From Prochlorococcus sp. MIT 1314 (lineage in GTDB: Bacteria > Cyanobacteriota > Cyanobacteriia > PCC-6307 > Cyanobiaceae), in contig NZ_CP139300.1 in the NCBI RefSeq assembly GCF_034093315.1, positions 744,001 to 808,000 of the forward strand: a stretch of DNA of 64,000 nt, read 5' to 3'. Under the pieces are notes generated by a model. It saw only the letters and a list, made by a program, of their open reading frames with translations. It did not search any database and had not been told where the DNA came from. Shown here piece after piece: positions 49,188-59,053 of the stretch. Position 1 is the first letter of the stretch. Each line of letters starts with the position of its first letter. The translations under genes were made by a program, and so were the position numbers.

Positions 49188-51254
49188 ATGGTAGATACCA
49201 ATAATCGAGAAAGTAGAGAAAATAAAATCGCCAATAATGAAGATATAAAAAATAACTATTGGATTAATAAGATTATTTCTTGGTGGAGCGGGTTTAGTTT
49301 AAGAACAAAATTGTTAGCAATAGCTACTTTAGTCGTGAGTCTCTTGATGACAGGAATAACGTTTTTTGCACTTAATAGTATTCAAAGAGATGCAGGAATG
49401 AATGACACGAGATATGCTCGAGACCTCGGATTATTATTATCGGGGAACGTCACAGAATTAGTTGCTAATAACCAAAAAAAAGAAATTTCAAATGTAGCTG
49501 AAAAGTTTTGGAGATCAAGTCGAAACCTAAGATACATATTTTTTACTGATACTGATGACATAGTTCAACTGGGAATACCGATTAGTGCAACTCCAACAAG
49601 TTCAGATAGTCAGTTCCAACTAACTAGAAGATTAAAACTACCATCAGAATTAAAGAAAAGACCGCAATTTCCACTAGTCAGGCAACATGTTACACCTCAG
49701 GGTCAAGTAACAGATGTATTTGTCCCAATGCTTTGGAAAGGAAAATATCTTGGAACTTTAGCTTTAGGAGTTACTCCTAATAAAAAAGCCTTAGCCAGTG
49801 CCGCACTTACAAGAGAATTAACCATAGCAGTTTTTATTTCTATTTGGGTTTTAGTAATACTGGGAGCTGTATTCAATGCACTTACAATTACTAGACCTGT
49901 AAGGGAATTAGTAAGAGGTGTTAGGGAAATTTCAAAAGGAAACTTTAAATCTAGAATTTCTTTACCTATGACAGGAGATCTAGGAGAACTTTTAAATGGA
50001 TTTAACCGCATGGCCACTCAGTTAGAAAATTATGACGAGGCAAATATTGAAGAACTTAAAGCTGCTCAAATAAAGCAGCAATCATTAATAGCTACTATGG
50101 CTGATGGTGCAATATTATTAGATTCTCAAGGAAAGATAGTACTTACTAATCCAACAGCAAAAAGATTATTTCGTTGGGAAGGAAGATTATTAGAAGGAAA
50201 ATATTTTTTAAATGAGATCCCAGAAATTTTATCTAATGACTTACACACGAATATAGAATCTCTTTTAAACAGAGAAAAGGAGAAAGATGATTTAAGATTT
50301 AGCTTAGGTGAACCCCCTAGAACTTTAAGAATTGTCTTACAATCAGTACTAGATACTAACAAAGTTGAATTAAAAGGAATTGCCGTCACAATTCAAGATC
50401 TAACTAGAGAGGTAGAACTAAATGCGGCACAAAACAGATTTATTAGTAATGTTTCGCATGAATTAAGGACACCACTTTTTAACATCAAAAGTTACGTAGA
50501 GACCTTATATGATTTAAAAGATCAACTCTCTAATGAAGAACAACTAGAATTTCTGGGTATTGCAAATTCAGAGACTGATAGGCTAACAAGACTTGTTAAT
50601 GATGTATTAGATTTATCAAGATTGGAATCAGGGAAAATAATTCAATTAGAAGAAATGGATATAAAAGCTGCTATAGAACAAACTCTCAGAAATTACAGAC
50701 TAAATGCTACGGAAAAAAATGTTTCATTGGCACATGATATAGAAGAAACAATACCCTCAATTCTTGGAAATTTTGATTTACTTTTACAAGTCTTTGATAA
50801 TCTACTTGGTAATGGATTGAAATTTAGTCCAAAAAACAGCAGCTTAATGATAAGAGCTTATACATGGCCAGATTCCTGTCCTGCCTTCCCACCAATAAAT
50901 AGTAATGATGGAGCTCCCCAATGTGAGTTAGTTTCACCATTACCAAAAGTAAGAATTGAAATTGCTGATACAGGTTCAGCGATATCTCAAGCGGATCAAG
51001 AAAAGATATTTGACCGCTTTTATAGAGTAGAGAATTCAGTTCATACTGAGCAAGGAACGGGTTTAGGTTTATCTATAGTGCGAGGAATAATTGAAAAACA
51101 TGGTGGGGAGATTCGTATGGCTAGTGAATTAGGAGTTGGAACAACCTTTTGGTTTGATTTAGCCTTGGCACAATCTGACAAAGATGAATTATTGACTCAA
51201 ACCATTAATAATATAGATACTTTCTCAAGCTCTGAAATCAGCGAAATCATCTAA
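49188..51254 (+). CDS. nblS: sensor histidine kinase NblS (Hik33/DspA, Ycf26)
   Basis: NblS controls responses to high light, nutrient stress and phycobilisome or photosystem genes in cyanobacteria. The 688-residue protein has spans at about 41-63 and 211-232 enclosing a periplasmic domain, then HAMP (233-285), PAS (295-410), the phosphorylated His424 in NVSHELRTPL, and an ATPase domain with VFDNLLGNGLKFS, IADTGSAISQ and GTGLGLSIVRGI. Its ribosome-binding site AAGGAG ends 10 bases upstream. Its 3' end overlaps the convergent kaiC by four bases. Confidence 0.95.
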   Translation: MVDTNNRESRENKIANNEDIKNNYWINKIISWWSGFSLRTKLLAIATLVVSLLMTGITFFALNSIQRDAGMNDTRYARDLGLLLSGNVTELVANNQKKEISNVAEKFWRSSRNLRYIFFTDTDDIVQLGIPISATPTSSDSQFQLTRRLKLPSELKKRPQFPLVRQHVTPQGQVTDVFVPMLWKGKYLGTLALGVTPNKKALASAALTRELTIAVFISIWVLVILGAVFNALTITRPVRELVRGVREISKGNFKSRISLPMTGDLGELLNGFNRMATQLENYDEANIEELKAAQIKQQSLIATMADGAILLDSQGKIVLTNPTAKRLFRWEGRLLEGKYFLNEIPEILSNDLHTNIESLLNREKEKDDLRFSLGEPPRTLRIVLQSVLDTNKVELKGIAVTIQDLTREVELNAAQNRFISNVSHELRTPLFNIKSYVETLYDLKDQLSNEEQLEFLGIANSETDRLTRLVNDVLDLSRLESGKIIQLEEMDIKAAIEQTLRNYRLNATEKNVSLAHDIEETIPSILGNFDLLLQVFDNLLGNGLKFSPKNSSLMIRAYTWPDSCPAFPPINSNDGAPQCELVSPLPKVRIEIADTGSAISQADQEKIFDRFYRVENSVHTEQGTGLGLSIVRGIIEKHGGEIRMASELGVGTTFWFDLALAQSDKDELLTQTINNIDTFSSSEISEII

Positions 51255-52780
51255 TTCTTCTCTAATCCTTTAAAAACATTTTGAACATTCTGATCAGGAA
51301 CCACTCTATGAGGGGCTCCACTAAAAATCTGTTCAAAGTTAGAAAAGGAATCTTTTATTTCAGGGCCTCTATTGGTAATGATAAATTCTCTTATGCGTTT
51401 ATCGTGCCATGATCCCCGCATTTTAAAAACATTTAATGCCCTAGCCATCTCCCCTTTGATTTCTACATATTGAAGTAATAATATAGTATCGGTAATGGTT
51501 GAGATGTGAGAGTCAGTAATAGAATGGCTTCCCATAAATTCTTCTGCCGTATTAGTAAAAAAGCCAGCTATCTCTTCTTGTTTTGTATAACCAGTGACTG
51601 CAATTACAAATTGTCTAAATGCATTCAAACTTACACCTCTGGCCAATGCCGAAAGAGAATCTATTGCCATTCTCTTCGGTTTAAATTGATTAATTTGCGT
51701 TTTTATGATTTGCAAGTGATCTTCCAAACCAGTTGATTCAGGATATGCACAAATAATTTTCAATAACCCATCACTTTCCATCTTTTCAAAATCTATTCCC
51801 CAACTAGTAGCATTCCTAAGCAATTGAGCCCTAGATTCTTCATATGCAAAAAGTATTGCTCTTTCATTGTTGTTATAAGCATCTTCTACAAATTTTGATA
51901 CAAGCATAGTCTTACCTGTACCAGTAGCTCCTGTGGCGAGAATAATTGAGTCTTGAAAATAACCTCCTCCACACATATCGTCAAGATCTTTAACTCCAGA
52001 ACTAATCCTAATATTGGAAGATCTTTGCGTGAGTCTCATTGCTCCAAGGGCAAATACACTTATACCATCTATACCCATAGTGAATGGGTATTCCCCTTTC
52101 ATATGTACAGTACCTCTCAACTTCAAAACCTCTAATGTTCTTCTTCTCTTCTCTGACTCTAAAACATTTCTTAATAAGACAACATTATCAGAAACAAATT
52201 CTTCTACTCCATATCTAGCAATAGGGCCGTAATCATCTACCCTTTCTGTTGTCATAACTGTAGTTACTCCTATTTCTTTTAATCTTGCTATTAATCTGAA
52301 GATTTCTCTTCTAACAACATAAATGGCGTCATATTGTTGAAAAACCGCAGTTATTGAATCTATTGCAACTCTTTTAGCTTTGTATTTTCTTATTGCGTAA
52401 CTAATTCTTTCAATAAGACCAGACAAGTCGAAGTTACCCGCGACATCTTGACCGTCAGGATCAGGAGAGGCATCCAATATAAATAACTTATTTTGATCAA
52501 TTAATTCTTGTAAATCCCATCCGAAACTAGCAGCGTTTCTTATTATGTCTAAAGGAGATTCTTCAAATGTAACGAAAATCCCTGGCTCATCAAAATTGCA
52601 AATTCCATGGTGTAAGTACTGGAGAGAAAAAACAGTTTTGCCAGTCCCCGAAGTCCCACTAACAAGAGTACTTCGAGAGACAGGCAAACCACCTCTACAA
52701 ACATCATCAAACCCTTCTATACCTGTGGGTAATTTTTGTACCTGCATTTTATTTGATTTGCCAAAATTCTTATCTTTCAT
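51251..52780 (-). CDS. kaiC: circadian clock ATPase/kinase KaiC
   Basis: KaiC is the central clock protein, a double RecA-like hexamer with slow ATPase and autokinase activity. The 509-residue protein keeps all key parts: Walker A in CI (GTSGTGKT, 42-49) and CII (GATGTGKT, 284-291), catalytic Glu pairs E73/E74 and E314/E315, and the phosphosites S427/T428 in SHISTITDT. It follows kaiB by 70 bases. No kaiA is present, the known Prochlorococcus state, in which timing is described as hourglass-like. Confidence 0.97.
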   Translation of the reverse strand: MKDKNFGKSNKMQVQKLPTGIEGFDDVCRGGLPVSRSTLVSGTSGTGKTVFSLQYLHHGICNFDEPGIFVTFEESPLDIIRNAASFGWDLQELIDQNKLFILDASPDPDGQDVAGNFDLSGLIERISYAIRKYKAKRVAIDSITAVFQQYDAIYVVRREIFRLIARLKEIGVTTVMTTERVDDYGPIARYGVEEFVSDNVVLLRNVLESEKRRRTLEVLKLRGTVHMKGEYPFTMGIDGISVFALGAMRLTQRSSNIRISSGVKDLDDMCGGGYFQDSIILATGATGTGKTMLVSKFVEDAYNNNERAILFAYEESRAQLLRNATSWGIDFEKMESDGLLKIICAYPESTGLEDHLQIIKTQINQFKPKRMAIDSLSALARGVSLNAFRQFVIAVTGYTKQEEIAGFFTNTAEEFMGSHSITDSHISTITDTILLLQYVEIKGEMARALNVFKMRGSWHDKRIREFIITNRGPEIKDSFSNFEQIFSGAPHRVVPDQNVQNVFKGLEKN

Positions 52781-52850
52781 GGTTTTTTAAAAAAAAATTA
52801 AATCAAAAATAAACATACAATTTATCTTTATTTTTAAAGTTTTCTTTATG

Positions 52851-53168
52851 TTATTTATCTACACTATATTCAGTTTCAGTTAATTCATCAAAAAGTAGAT
52901 CTAAACCAATTAAAACTTTTTCTCTATCAGAAAGGTCACCAATTATTCTTCTTACTGGTGGAGGTAAAATTTTAGCTAAGGTTGGGGTAGCTAAAATCTT
53001 ATCTTCCTCTGCAAGTTGTGGTTGTTTAAGGACATCGATAACCTTCAAAGCATAAACTCCTTTAAATTCATTTTCTAAAATTTCTTTTAAAGTATTCAAA
53101 GCTCTCATTGAATTAGGAGTATTACCAGCAACATAGAGTTTTAAAATATAAGTTTTTCGTGCTGCCAT
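52851..53168 (-). CDS. kaiB: circadian clock protein KaiB
   Basis: KaiB is a fold-switching protein that binds the CI ring of KaiC at night. The 105-residue protein is near the usual 102 and opens with [18 protein letters not shown], then [21 protein letters not shown] and [15 protein letters not shown]. Upstream is rplU, in divergent orientation 144 bases away, where kaiA would be expected in other cyanobacteria. No kaiA remnant is obvious in that gap. Confidence 0.97.
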   Translation of the reverse strand: MAARKTYILKLYVAGNTPNSMRALNTLKEILENEFKGVYALKVIDVLKQPQLAEEDKILATPTLAKILPPPVRRIIGDLSDREKVLIGLDLLFDELTETEYSVDK

Positions 53169-53312
53169 TGTTATGTTCCCTCAAATTGATATAAAAGATT
53201 TAAAACAACCCTTGACTTATTACACTACAAAATAAGAAAATAAACAAACTATTATGATTGCTTATTTGGCTTAATCAAATTATAAATTTGAGCCTAAAAG
53301 CGTCTTTAAAAT

Positions 53313-53753
53313 ATGACAAATTCTAAAAACCCTTCAAACAATTCATCTAAAAGTAATGAATTGTACGCAATAGCAGAAGCTTCTGGGCAACAATTTTGGT
53401 TCGAAGTTAACAGATACTATGACATAGACAGGTTAAATGCAAAAGAGAAAGATAAGATAACACTAGAAAAAGTTCTACTTTTAAAGGATAAAAACTCAAT
53501 CACTATAGGTAAACCTTATGTCAAAGATGCCAAAATTGAATTAGAAGTAGTTTCGCACAAAAGAGATAAGAAAATTCTTGTATACAAGATGCGTCCAAAA
53601 AAAAAGACAAGAAAAAAGATGGGACACAGACAAGAACTTACAAGAGTTATGGTAAAATCCATATCAACAGGTACGAGTACTCCTAAGTCTTCTTCTAAAA
53701 AAGAAACTGTTAAAAAGGAAACTAAACCAAAATCTGAAAAATCTACAAATTAA
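53313..53753 (+). CDS. rplU: 50S ribosomal protein L21
   Basis: The 146-residue protein has the L21 core (YAIAEASGQQFWFEVNRYYDID through KKKTRKKMGHRQELTRVMV), with N- and C-terminal extensions. The C-terminal 30 residues are a Lys/Ser-rich tail (SSSKKETVKKETKPKSE), longer than the E. coli protein of 103. It is paired with rpmA, nine bases downstream, as in nearly all bacteria. Confidence 0.96.
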   Translation: MTNSKNPSNNSSKSNELYAIAEASGQQFWFEVNRYYDIDRLNAKEKDKITLEKVLLLKDKNSITIGKPYVKDAKIELEVVSHKRDKKILVYKMRPKKKTRKKMGHRQELTRVMVKSISTGTSTPKSSSKKETVKKETKPKSEKSTN

Positions 53754-53762
53754 ACAATTCTA

Positions 53763-54023
53763 ATGGCACATAAAAAAGGAACAGGTTCTACAAGAAATGG
53801 ACGTGACTCAAATTCCAAAAGATTGGGAGTAAAAGCTTATGGTGGAGAAAAAGTAACCGCTGGATCAATTTTGATTCGCCAAAGAGGTACATCCTTTTTG
53901 CCAGGAATCAATGTTGGCAAAGGGAAGGATGACACGCTTTTTGCACTCAAAGAAGGAACGGTAAGTTTCGAAAGCATTAAAAGAAATTTAAGAAATAGAA
54001 AAAGAGTTAATATAGTTATCTGA
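53763..54023 (+). CDS. rpmA: 50S ribosomal protein L27
   Basis: L27 reaches into the peptidyl transferase centre with its N-terminus. The 86-residue protein opens [22 protein letters not shown] and has [13 protein letters not shown]. Its 3' end overlaps the convergent methyltransferase gene by eight bases. Confidence 0.97.
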   Translation: MAHKKGTGSTRNGRDSNSKRLGVKAYGGEKVTAGSILIRQRGTSFLPGINVGKGKDDTLFALKEGTVSFESIKRNLRNRKRVNIVI

Positions 54024-54789
54024 TTTTCTTATAAGCTCTTGTAGTTATGAGAATAGGATGAAAAACCTCTAAAAAATTCATTTGAAGTGTCTTAAAAAAT
54101 CTTTCAACGATTTGAATATTGTCGACATGGAATGGGTATTCATTTTTTTCTCCTTTATAGAAATACCAATTTAATAAAGCAATAGAATTACTATGCATAA
54201 TCTCATTAAAAATCTCAAGTTGAGAAGCTGGATCGGCAAGATGTTCCAAAACATCAAGACAAACTACCGTATCAAATTTCAATATTTCTGAATCTTGAAT
54301 TGTCTTGCAAAAAGTAAGCTTTTTTTCGACACCTAATTCCTTAGCCCTGTATTCCACAAAGTTTCTATTTGTTTCATTAATATCTACAAAAAAAACATGC
54401 TCAACTTTGGAAGACATCGCATTAGCTAAGGCGTGCGTTCCAATACCTCCGCCAAAATCTAAAACTAAATCTTTAGAAAATTTCTGCTGAAGTTTTAAAG
54501 TATCAGCGATGTAATTTTTGCTCGTAATATGCCAAGCAGCTAAATCAGCCAGATGACTATCTCCAACAATCTCAGTATAAAAATCCGAAACATTACTTAA
54601 AGCATCCCCAGGATGTAAATTTGCCAAATTCATCTTTGCATTTTCAAGAAATCCATCTAAATCGCATTCTTTAATTGATAAGAATTCCATTAAATGTGAC
54701 TTCAAATTAAAAGCATTATCTAAAAACTCTTTTAATATAAAACTATTGTTTTTCAATTTCTTACTATTAATTTCCAATATAAAAATCAT
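54016..54789 (-). CDS. class I SAM-dependent methyltransferase, unknown substrate
   Basis: The 257-residue protein has a Rossmann methyltransferase core: motif [15 protein letters not shown], acidic loop [10 protein letters not shown], and motif [12 protein letters not shown]. An N-terminal helical part (1-90) precedes it, with [13 protein letters not shown]. The open frame reaches a start at 54924, but that would overlap truB, so the ATG at 54789, 43 bases from divergent truB, is chosen. The substrate could be a small molecule, lipid or sugar. Confidence 0.85.
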   Translation of the reverse strand: MIFILEINSKKLKNNSFILKEFLDNAFNLKSHLMEFLSIKECDLDGFLENAKMNLANLHPGDALSNVSDFYTEIVGDSHLADLAAWHITSKNYIADTLKLQQKFSKDLVLDFGGGIGTHALANAMSSKVEHVFFVDINETNRNFVEYRAKELGVEKKLTFCKTIQDSEILKFDTVVCLDVLEHLADPASQLEIFNEIMHSNSIALLNWYFYKGEKNEYPFHVDNIQIVERFFKTLQMNFLEVFHPILITTRAYKKIR

Positions 54790-54832
54790 AGGATGGTAAT
54801 AAATCTTTCTCAAAGTATTCTTAATATTCAAT

Positions 54833-55756
54833 ATGAAAACTAAAGATGGATTCTTAGTAATTAATAAAGATAAAGGCTGTACCTCACATGATTGTGTTAA
54901 ACAAATAAGAAAGTTACTAAACACAAAAAAAGTTGGTCATACAGGAACTCTTGATCCAGAGGTTACAGGAACTTTACCAATTGCGATAGGCAGTGCCACA
55001 AGATTTATTCAATATCTTCCTCAGGGGAAAACATACATTGGACAAATTAAATTAGGGATAAGAACAAACACTGATGATATTCACGGAGAAATAATTAATC
55101 AAAAAGGGTGGCCTAAAATCAGTCATGAGAAATTAGATCAATCTTTAAATAAATTTAGAGGAATAATTAAACAAATTCCGCCAAAAGTATCTAGTGTGCA
55201 CGTAAATGGTGAGAGGGCTTATAAAAAAGCTTTTAATAATGAAGATTTTGAATTAGCACCAAGAGAAGTAAAAATAGAAGAACTCATTTTAATGAAATGG
55301 GACCAAATAAACGGAATCATAGAAATAAAAATCAAATGTTCAGCTGGTACGTATATAAGGGCAATCGCAAGAGATTTGGGTAAACTTCTCAATTCCGAGG
55401 GTTGCCTTCTACAACTAAAAAGAATTGCAGCTTGTGGCTTTCATGAACAGCACTCTATAAAAATATCTGAAATAGAAAGAGAAAAAGGGAATAAAAACGC
55501 GACAAATTTTATTATCCCAACACTTTCTGCTCTTAATCACATCACAACATTAGTCTTAAATAATGAAGAAGAAATTAATTTTTGGCAAACGGGAAGATCA
55601 ATTAAAGTTGATATTAATTACTTTAATGAAAGCAACATTTTTGATCATAAAAAACCCATAAAAGTAATCGACAAAAGAAAAAAACTACTTGGGATAGGCT
55701 TCTTAAATAAAGAACAAACTAATATAAATCCAAAAATAGTGCTTCATGCAAAATGA
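54833..55756 (+). CDS. truB: tRNA pseudouridine(55) synthase TruB
   Basis: TruB makes pseudouridine 55 in the T-loop of tRNAs. The 307-residue protein opens with [17 protein letters not shown] and the catalytic Asp41 in [15 protein letters not shown], then [35 protein letters not shown] and [14 protein letters not shown]. The C-terminal part is divergent. It converges on the SpoIID-like gene three bases away. Confidence 0.96.
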   Translation: MKTKDGFLVINKDKGCTSHDCVKQIRKLLNTKKVGHTGTLDPEVTGTLPIAIGSATRFIQYLPQGKTYIGQIKLGIRTNTDDIHGEIINQKGWPKISHEKLDQSLNKFRGIIKQIPPKVSSVHVNGERAYKKAFNNEDFELAPREVKIEELILMKWDQINGIIEIKIKCSAGTYIRAIARDLGKLLNSEGCLLQLKRIAACGFHEQHSIKISEIEREKGNKNATNFIIPTLSALNHITTLVLNNEEEINFWQTGRSIKVDINYFNESNIFDHKKPIKVIDKRKKLLGIGFLNKEQTNINPKIVLHAK

Positions 55757-55759
55757 TTT

Positions 55760-56935
55760 TTATAGATAATCTTTTTTAAAAGGTTTGACCTGCACCCCCC
55801 TATAGAAATATTTCAGTATGTTTTCAGCTTTTTGGCCTTTAGACGCCATATATTTAGCACCCCATTGACTCATTCCTACTCCATGTCCAGATCCCTGTCC
55901 AAAAACTATTAAACCTTTTTTCTTAGGAACTTTATTATTTAGCTCTTCATCAAAAAATTTAAATCGTACAAAATTACTATTGAGACCTAATTTCTTTCTT
56001 AAATCTACCCCAGACATTTGATCAGAACCATAAGCTCCAATAAGTTTTACATTTTTCACCCTACCAGTACTCGTAATATTTAGAATCTCTATATTTTTTA
56101 ATCCTCCAATCTTGGGAAATAAATTTGTTAATTCTTTATCTGAAAATTTTCTTTGCCATCTAAATTTTGGATTCTTTTTATCAAAATCCTTCACACTTGA
56201 TAAATATGGATATTTATTTTTCCATACATCTTGACTATTTTCTGTCATTCCACCCGAACTACTATGAAACAAAGCATTTATCAATTTATTTTTATACGTC
56301 AAGACCAAAGATCTTGTACTTTTAACTGCTCTGATAGTTTTATAAGTTCTTGACTCCAATCCATTATAAACTTGATTTCTCTGCGTGGAATCGATATCAA
56401 ATAGATTATTTCCCTTTTGCTTTAAAGCATAAGTTCTAGAGGCAATTGCTTGTGCTTTCAATGCTTCCATAGGCCATTTTATTGGCATCTCTGAACCCAC
56501 CACACTACTTAAGTATTTTTCAATTCCTAAAACATTAACTACCAATATTTCAGAATCAAGTATAAAGAGATCAATTTTACCAGAAAATCTTTTCTGACCT
56601 ACCCAGATACCTCTTCCATCAGAAGATCTGACTTGAAATTGTTGATTACTTTTTAAATCATATATTTTTTGTTTGTTCTTATCAAAATATAAAATTTTTC
56701 TATTTTTCTCATTTTTCAAAGTTAAGCCTTTTATTTTCTTATTTGAAAAAATTTTTCCGTCTATTGTTAATGGAATTAATTTATCTGATCTAATCCTTAT
56801 GTTGTTATTTTTTGATATCAAAACTCTAATTATTGGCTCTCTCGAAGCAAAAACAGTTTCACTTTGAAAAACACAAAAAAATAAAATACTTATTAGAAAA
56901 CATTTACTATAATTTTTTTTTAATTTAAGTATCAC
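55760..56935 (-). CDS. exported SpoIID/LytB-domain protein
   Basis: The 391-residue protein has an N-terminal signal segment (about 8-26), then a SpoIID domain: LDSEILVVNVLGIEKYLSSVVGSEMP, MEALKAQAIASRTYAL, FHSSSGGMTENSQDVW and the C-terminal GHGVGMSQWGAKYMASKGQ. SpoIID in Bacillus is a lytic transglycosylase on peptidoglycan. Cyanobacteria do not sporulate, and these homologues are thought to act on the wall or septum. Function here is inferred from the domain only. Confidence 0.9.
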   Translation of the reverse strand: MILKLKKNYSKCFLISILFFCVFQSETVFASREPIIRVLISKNNNIRIRSDKLIPLTIDGKIFSNKKIKGLTLKNEKNRKILYFDKNKQKIYDLKSNQQFQVRSSDGRGIWVGQKRFSGKIDLFILDSEILVVNVLGIEKYLSSVVGSEMPIKWPMEALKAQAIASRTYALKQKGNNLFDIDSTQRNQVYNGLESRTYKTIRAVKSTRSLVLTYKNKLINALFHSSSGGMTENSQDVWKNKYPYLSSVKDFDKKNPKFRWQRKFSDKELTNLFPKIGGLKNIEILNITSTGRVKNVKLIGAYGSDQMSGVDLRKKLGLNSNFVRFKFFDEELNNKVPKKKGLIVFGQGSGHGVGMSQWGAKYMASKGQKAENILKYFYRGVQVKPFKKDYL

Positions 56936-57023
56936 TTTGTTTAAAAAAGAAATTCTTAATTTGCCTAAGTTTGACTAAAAGTCTAGATTTAATCTAGATA
57001 TCAAAACAAAAATATCATAATAA

Positions 57024-57962
57024 GTGAATATCACCTTCTTAGGAACTAGTTCAGGAGTCCCTTCCTTAACCCGAAATGTTTCTTCATTGGCTCTTAAATT
57101 ATCACAATCTTCAGAAGTTTGGCTTTTTGACTGTGGAGAGGGAACACAGCATCAAATAATTAAAAGTAATATTAAATCTTCACAAATCAAAAAAATATTT
57201 ATTACGCATATGCATGGAGACCATATTTATGGTTTGCCCGGCCTCTTGGCAACTTTAGGTTTGTCAGGTAATAGTAAAGGTATTGAAATTTATGGTCCTT
57301 CCGAACTGCGAAGTTTTATAAATTCTGCGCTTAGTAGTAGTTTTTGCAAATTATCCTTTCCATTGCAATTCGTGGAAGTTGAAAATTTTGCATCAGAAAA
57401 TAAAAATTTATTTGAAAACGATAAAATAACAGTAAATTGCACTTGTCTTAAACATAAAATACCTGCTTATGGTTATCGAGTCAGTGAAAAAGACAAACCA
57501 GGCATATTTGATATCAAAAAGGCTGAGTCTCTGAAAATAGCACCAGGTCCAATATATTCAGAACTGCAAAAAGGTAAAAAAGTCGCATTAGCAGATGGGA
57601 GGACATTTGATGGGAAGGAGTTCTGCGGACCTCCTAGGAAGGGTGAAAGTTTTGTTTATTGCACAGATACTGTCTTTAGCGAATCAGCGGTTTCATTATC
57701 AAAAAATGCCGATTTACTCGTACATGAATCGACATTTTCTCAGAAGGATGAGAGCATGGCCTATGAAAAATTACATTCCACAACAATTATGGCTGCGAAA
57801 ACAGCATTATTATCTAATACAAAAAAATTAATTATTACTCATTTAAGTCCAAGATACACTAATAAAAATTCAATTACACCAAGCGATTTGCTTAAAGAGG
57901 CGCAAAAAGTTTTTCCAAATACTCACCTCGCTAAAGATTTTCTAACTGCAGAAATTAAATAA
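57024..57962 (+). CDS. rnz: ribonuclease Z
   Basis: RNase Z trims the 3' end of tRNA precursors lacking encoded CCA, as the four tRNAs here do. The 312-residue protein starts at a GTG and has the metal site THMHGDH (61-67), FLGTSSGVPSLTRNVSS, KHKIPAYGYR, VYCTDTVFSE and a final ITHLSPRY. Divergent from the SpoIID-like gene with 88 bases between. Confidence 0.95.
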   Translation: MNITFLGTSSGVPSLTRNVSSLALKLSQSSEVWLFDCGEGTQHQIIKSNIKSSQIKKIFITHMHGDHIYGLPGLLATLGLSGNSKGIEIYGPSELRSFINSALSSSFCKLSFPLQFVEVENFASENKNLFENDKITVNCTCLKHKIPAYGYRVSEKDKPGIFDIKKAESLKIAPGPIYSELQKGKKVALADGRTFDGKEFCGPPRKGESFVYCTDTVFSESAVSLSKNADLLVHESTFSQKDESMAYEKLHSTTIMAAKTALLSNTKKLIITHLSPRYTNKNSITPSDLLKEAQKVFPNTHLAKDFLTAEIK

Positions 57963-57985
57963 ACTGCAACAGTTCGTTAGCAGGA

Positions 57986-58005
57986 GGGTTGTAAATGACC
58001 AACCC
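57986..58005. other. hairpin between rnz and the pentapeptide gene
   Basis: GGGTTG and CAACCC form a perfect six-pair stem with an eight-base loop, 23 bases after the rnz stop. No T-run follows on either strand, so it is not a standard terminator. It may protect an mRNA end or be part of the next gene's leader. Confidence 0.4.
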
Positions 58006-58036
58006 ATGAAATAATAGTCATAGGTTTTTCTATTTG

Positions 58037-58597
58037 ATGTTGATCGAAATGGTTACTTTTTTTTCGTTCCTAAATAAGTCTCTGAAAAGACTTTTAATTT
58101 TTCTTCCATTGATTATTGGTTTACTTCTTAATCCAATTTCTACTAATGCACTTTATCCTAGTGACCCTTCGTCAGTAGATGGATTGAAAGGAGATCTTCA
58201 TGGTGCAGATCTTCAAAATAATGAATTTGTAAAATATGATTTATCTAATCAAGATTTAGGGGAGGCAAATCTACAAGGCGCCTATATGAGTGTAACAACT
58301 GCAGCAAATTCTAGTTTCAAAAGCGCCAACATGAAAGATCTTATTGCATATGCTGTACGTTTTGATAATGCTGATTTATCTGATGCAAATCTTACTAATG
58401 GTGAGCTGATGAAAAGTGTTTTTGATGGGGCGACTATAGATGGAGCAGACTTTACTGATGCAACTCTTGATCTTCCTCAGAGGAAATCATTATGTGAAAG
58501 AGCAACAGGTACTAACTCAAAAACTGGAGTTGATACCGTAGATAGTCTTGAATGCTCAGGCTTAAGAGGTTATATACCTGCAACACCAAAAGCTTAA
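58037..58597 (+). CDS. exported pentapeptide-repeat protein
   Basis: A protein of about 186 residues with a signal peptide (basic LNKSLKRLL, hydrophobic core, cleavage near TNALYPS), so probably thylakoid lumenal or periplasmic. The mature part has pentapeptide repeats of the A(D/N)LxG type (GDLHGADLQNN, ANLQGAYM, ADLSDANLTN, ATIDGADFTDATLD) forming a right-handed beta-helix, ending in a two-cysteine tail (SLCERATG, LECSGLRG). The start can be TTG 58034 or, more likely, ATG 58037 or 58049. Role unknown. Confidence 0.85.
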   Translation: MLIEMVTFFSFLNKSLKRLLIFLPLIIGLLLNPISTNALYPSDPSSVDGLKGDLHGADLQNNEFVKYDLSNQDLGEANLQGAYMSVTTAANSSFKSANMKDLIAYAVRFDNADLSDANLTNGELMKSVFDGATIDGADFTDATLDLPQRKSLCERATGTNSKTGVDTVDSLECSGLRGYIPATPKA

Positions 58598-58608
58598 TTA
58601 AAAATTAA

Positions 58609-58974
58609 TTAACTTAATTTAGGTAAACAATTACCAGGCTCTTTCGAGCTTGGTTTTTTGCTGTACCACCATTCTTGAATATCAGAAGAAAATCTCTGTG
58701 AAAAAAGAGTAATTACTGTTTCAACAGGTTTTGATCCAGGCTCCAAAATATGAACAGAGTAAGAGGGACATTTTCTTGAAGCCATATCTGCTACGAATCT
58801 AGAACCTATTCTTCTCCAACTAGGCTCTTTACTTCTCCAAGCAAGCCTTGAACAGGGCCAAGGCAATTCTTCCCTATCGTAAAGCCTGCAACATGGTCCA
58901 ATAACCTTATAACTGTACTGGCCTCCATAACTGGATTGAACACTTCCATTCTTAAAAAATTCAAAGTTATTCAT
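58609..58974 (-). CDS. conserved small Cys-rich protein, cyanobacterial, unknown
   Basis: From ATG 58974 the protein has 121 residues, starting MNNFEFFKNG. It has five cysteines, three of them in GPCCRLYDREELPWPCSR, which could bind metal or form disulfides, and many Trp and Arg. No signal or span is seen. The open frame extends to a GTG at 58992, but that lies within the petF terminator, so the ATG is preferred. I do not know the family. Confidence 0.72.
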   Translation of the reverse strand: MNNFEFFKNGSVQSSYGGQYSYKVIGPCCRLYDREELPWPCSRLAWRSKEPSWRRIGSRFVADMASRKCPSYSVHILEPGSKPVETVITLFSQRFSSDIQEWWYSKKPSSKEPGNCLPKLS

Positions 58975-58978
58975 TTTC

Positions 58979-59008
58979 AAAAAAAAAGCCACCTTTATAG
59001 AGGGTGGC
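58979..59008 (-). terminator. intrinsic terminator of petF
   Basis: On the minus strand GCCACC and GGTGGC form a perfect six-pair stem with a nine-base loop, followed by nine T. It lies 45 bases after the petF stop and ends just before the ATG of the Cys-rich gene. Confidence 0.85.
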
Positions 59009-59053
59009 AGAGAAGTAATGAATTATCAACTTTAATAAGTTAATTTTTTAAAA

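Noticed and set aside
53169-53312. Possible kaiA remnant between kaiB and rplU
   Set aside because: The 144 bases are AT-rich with no ORF or KaiA-like motif in any frame.
54790-54924. 45-residue N-terminal extension of the methyltransferase gene
   Set aside because: It overlaps the 5' end of truB on the other strand and shows no domain; ATG 54789 gives a normal divergent spacing.
58975-58992. GTG start of the Cys-rich gene inside the petF terminator
   Set aside because: The stem and T-run of the terminator occupy those bases; ATG 58974 is a better start.
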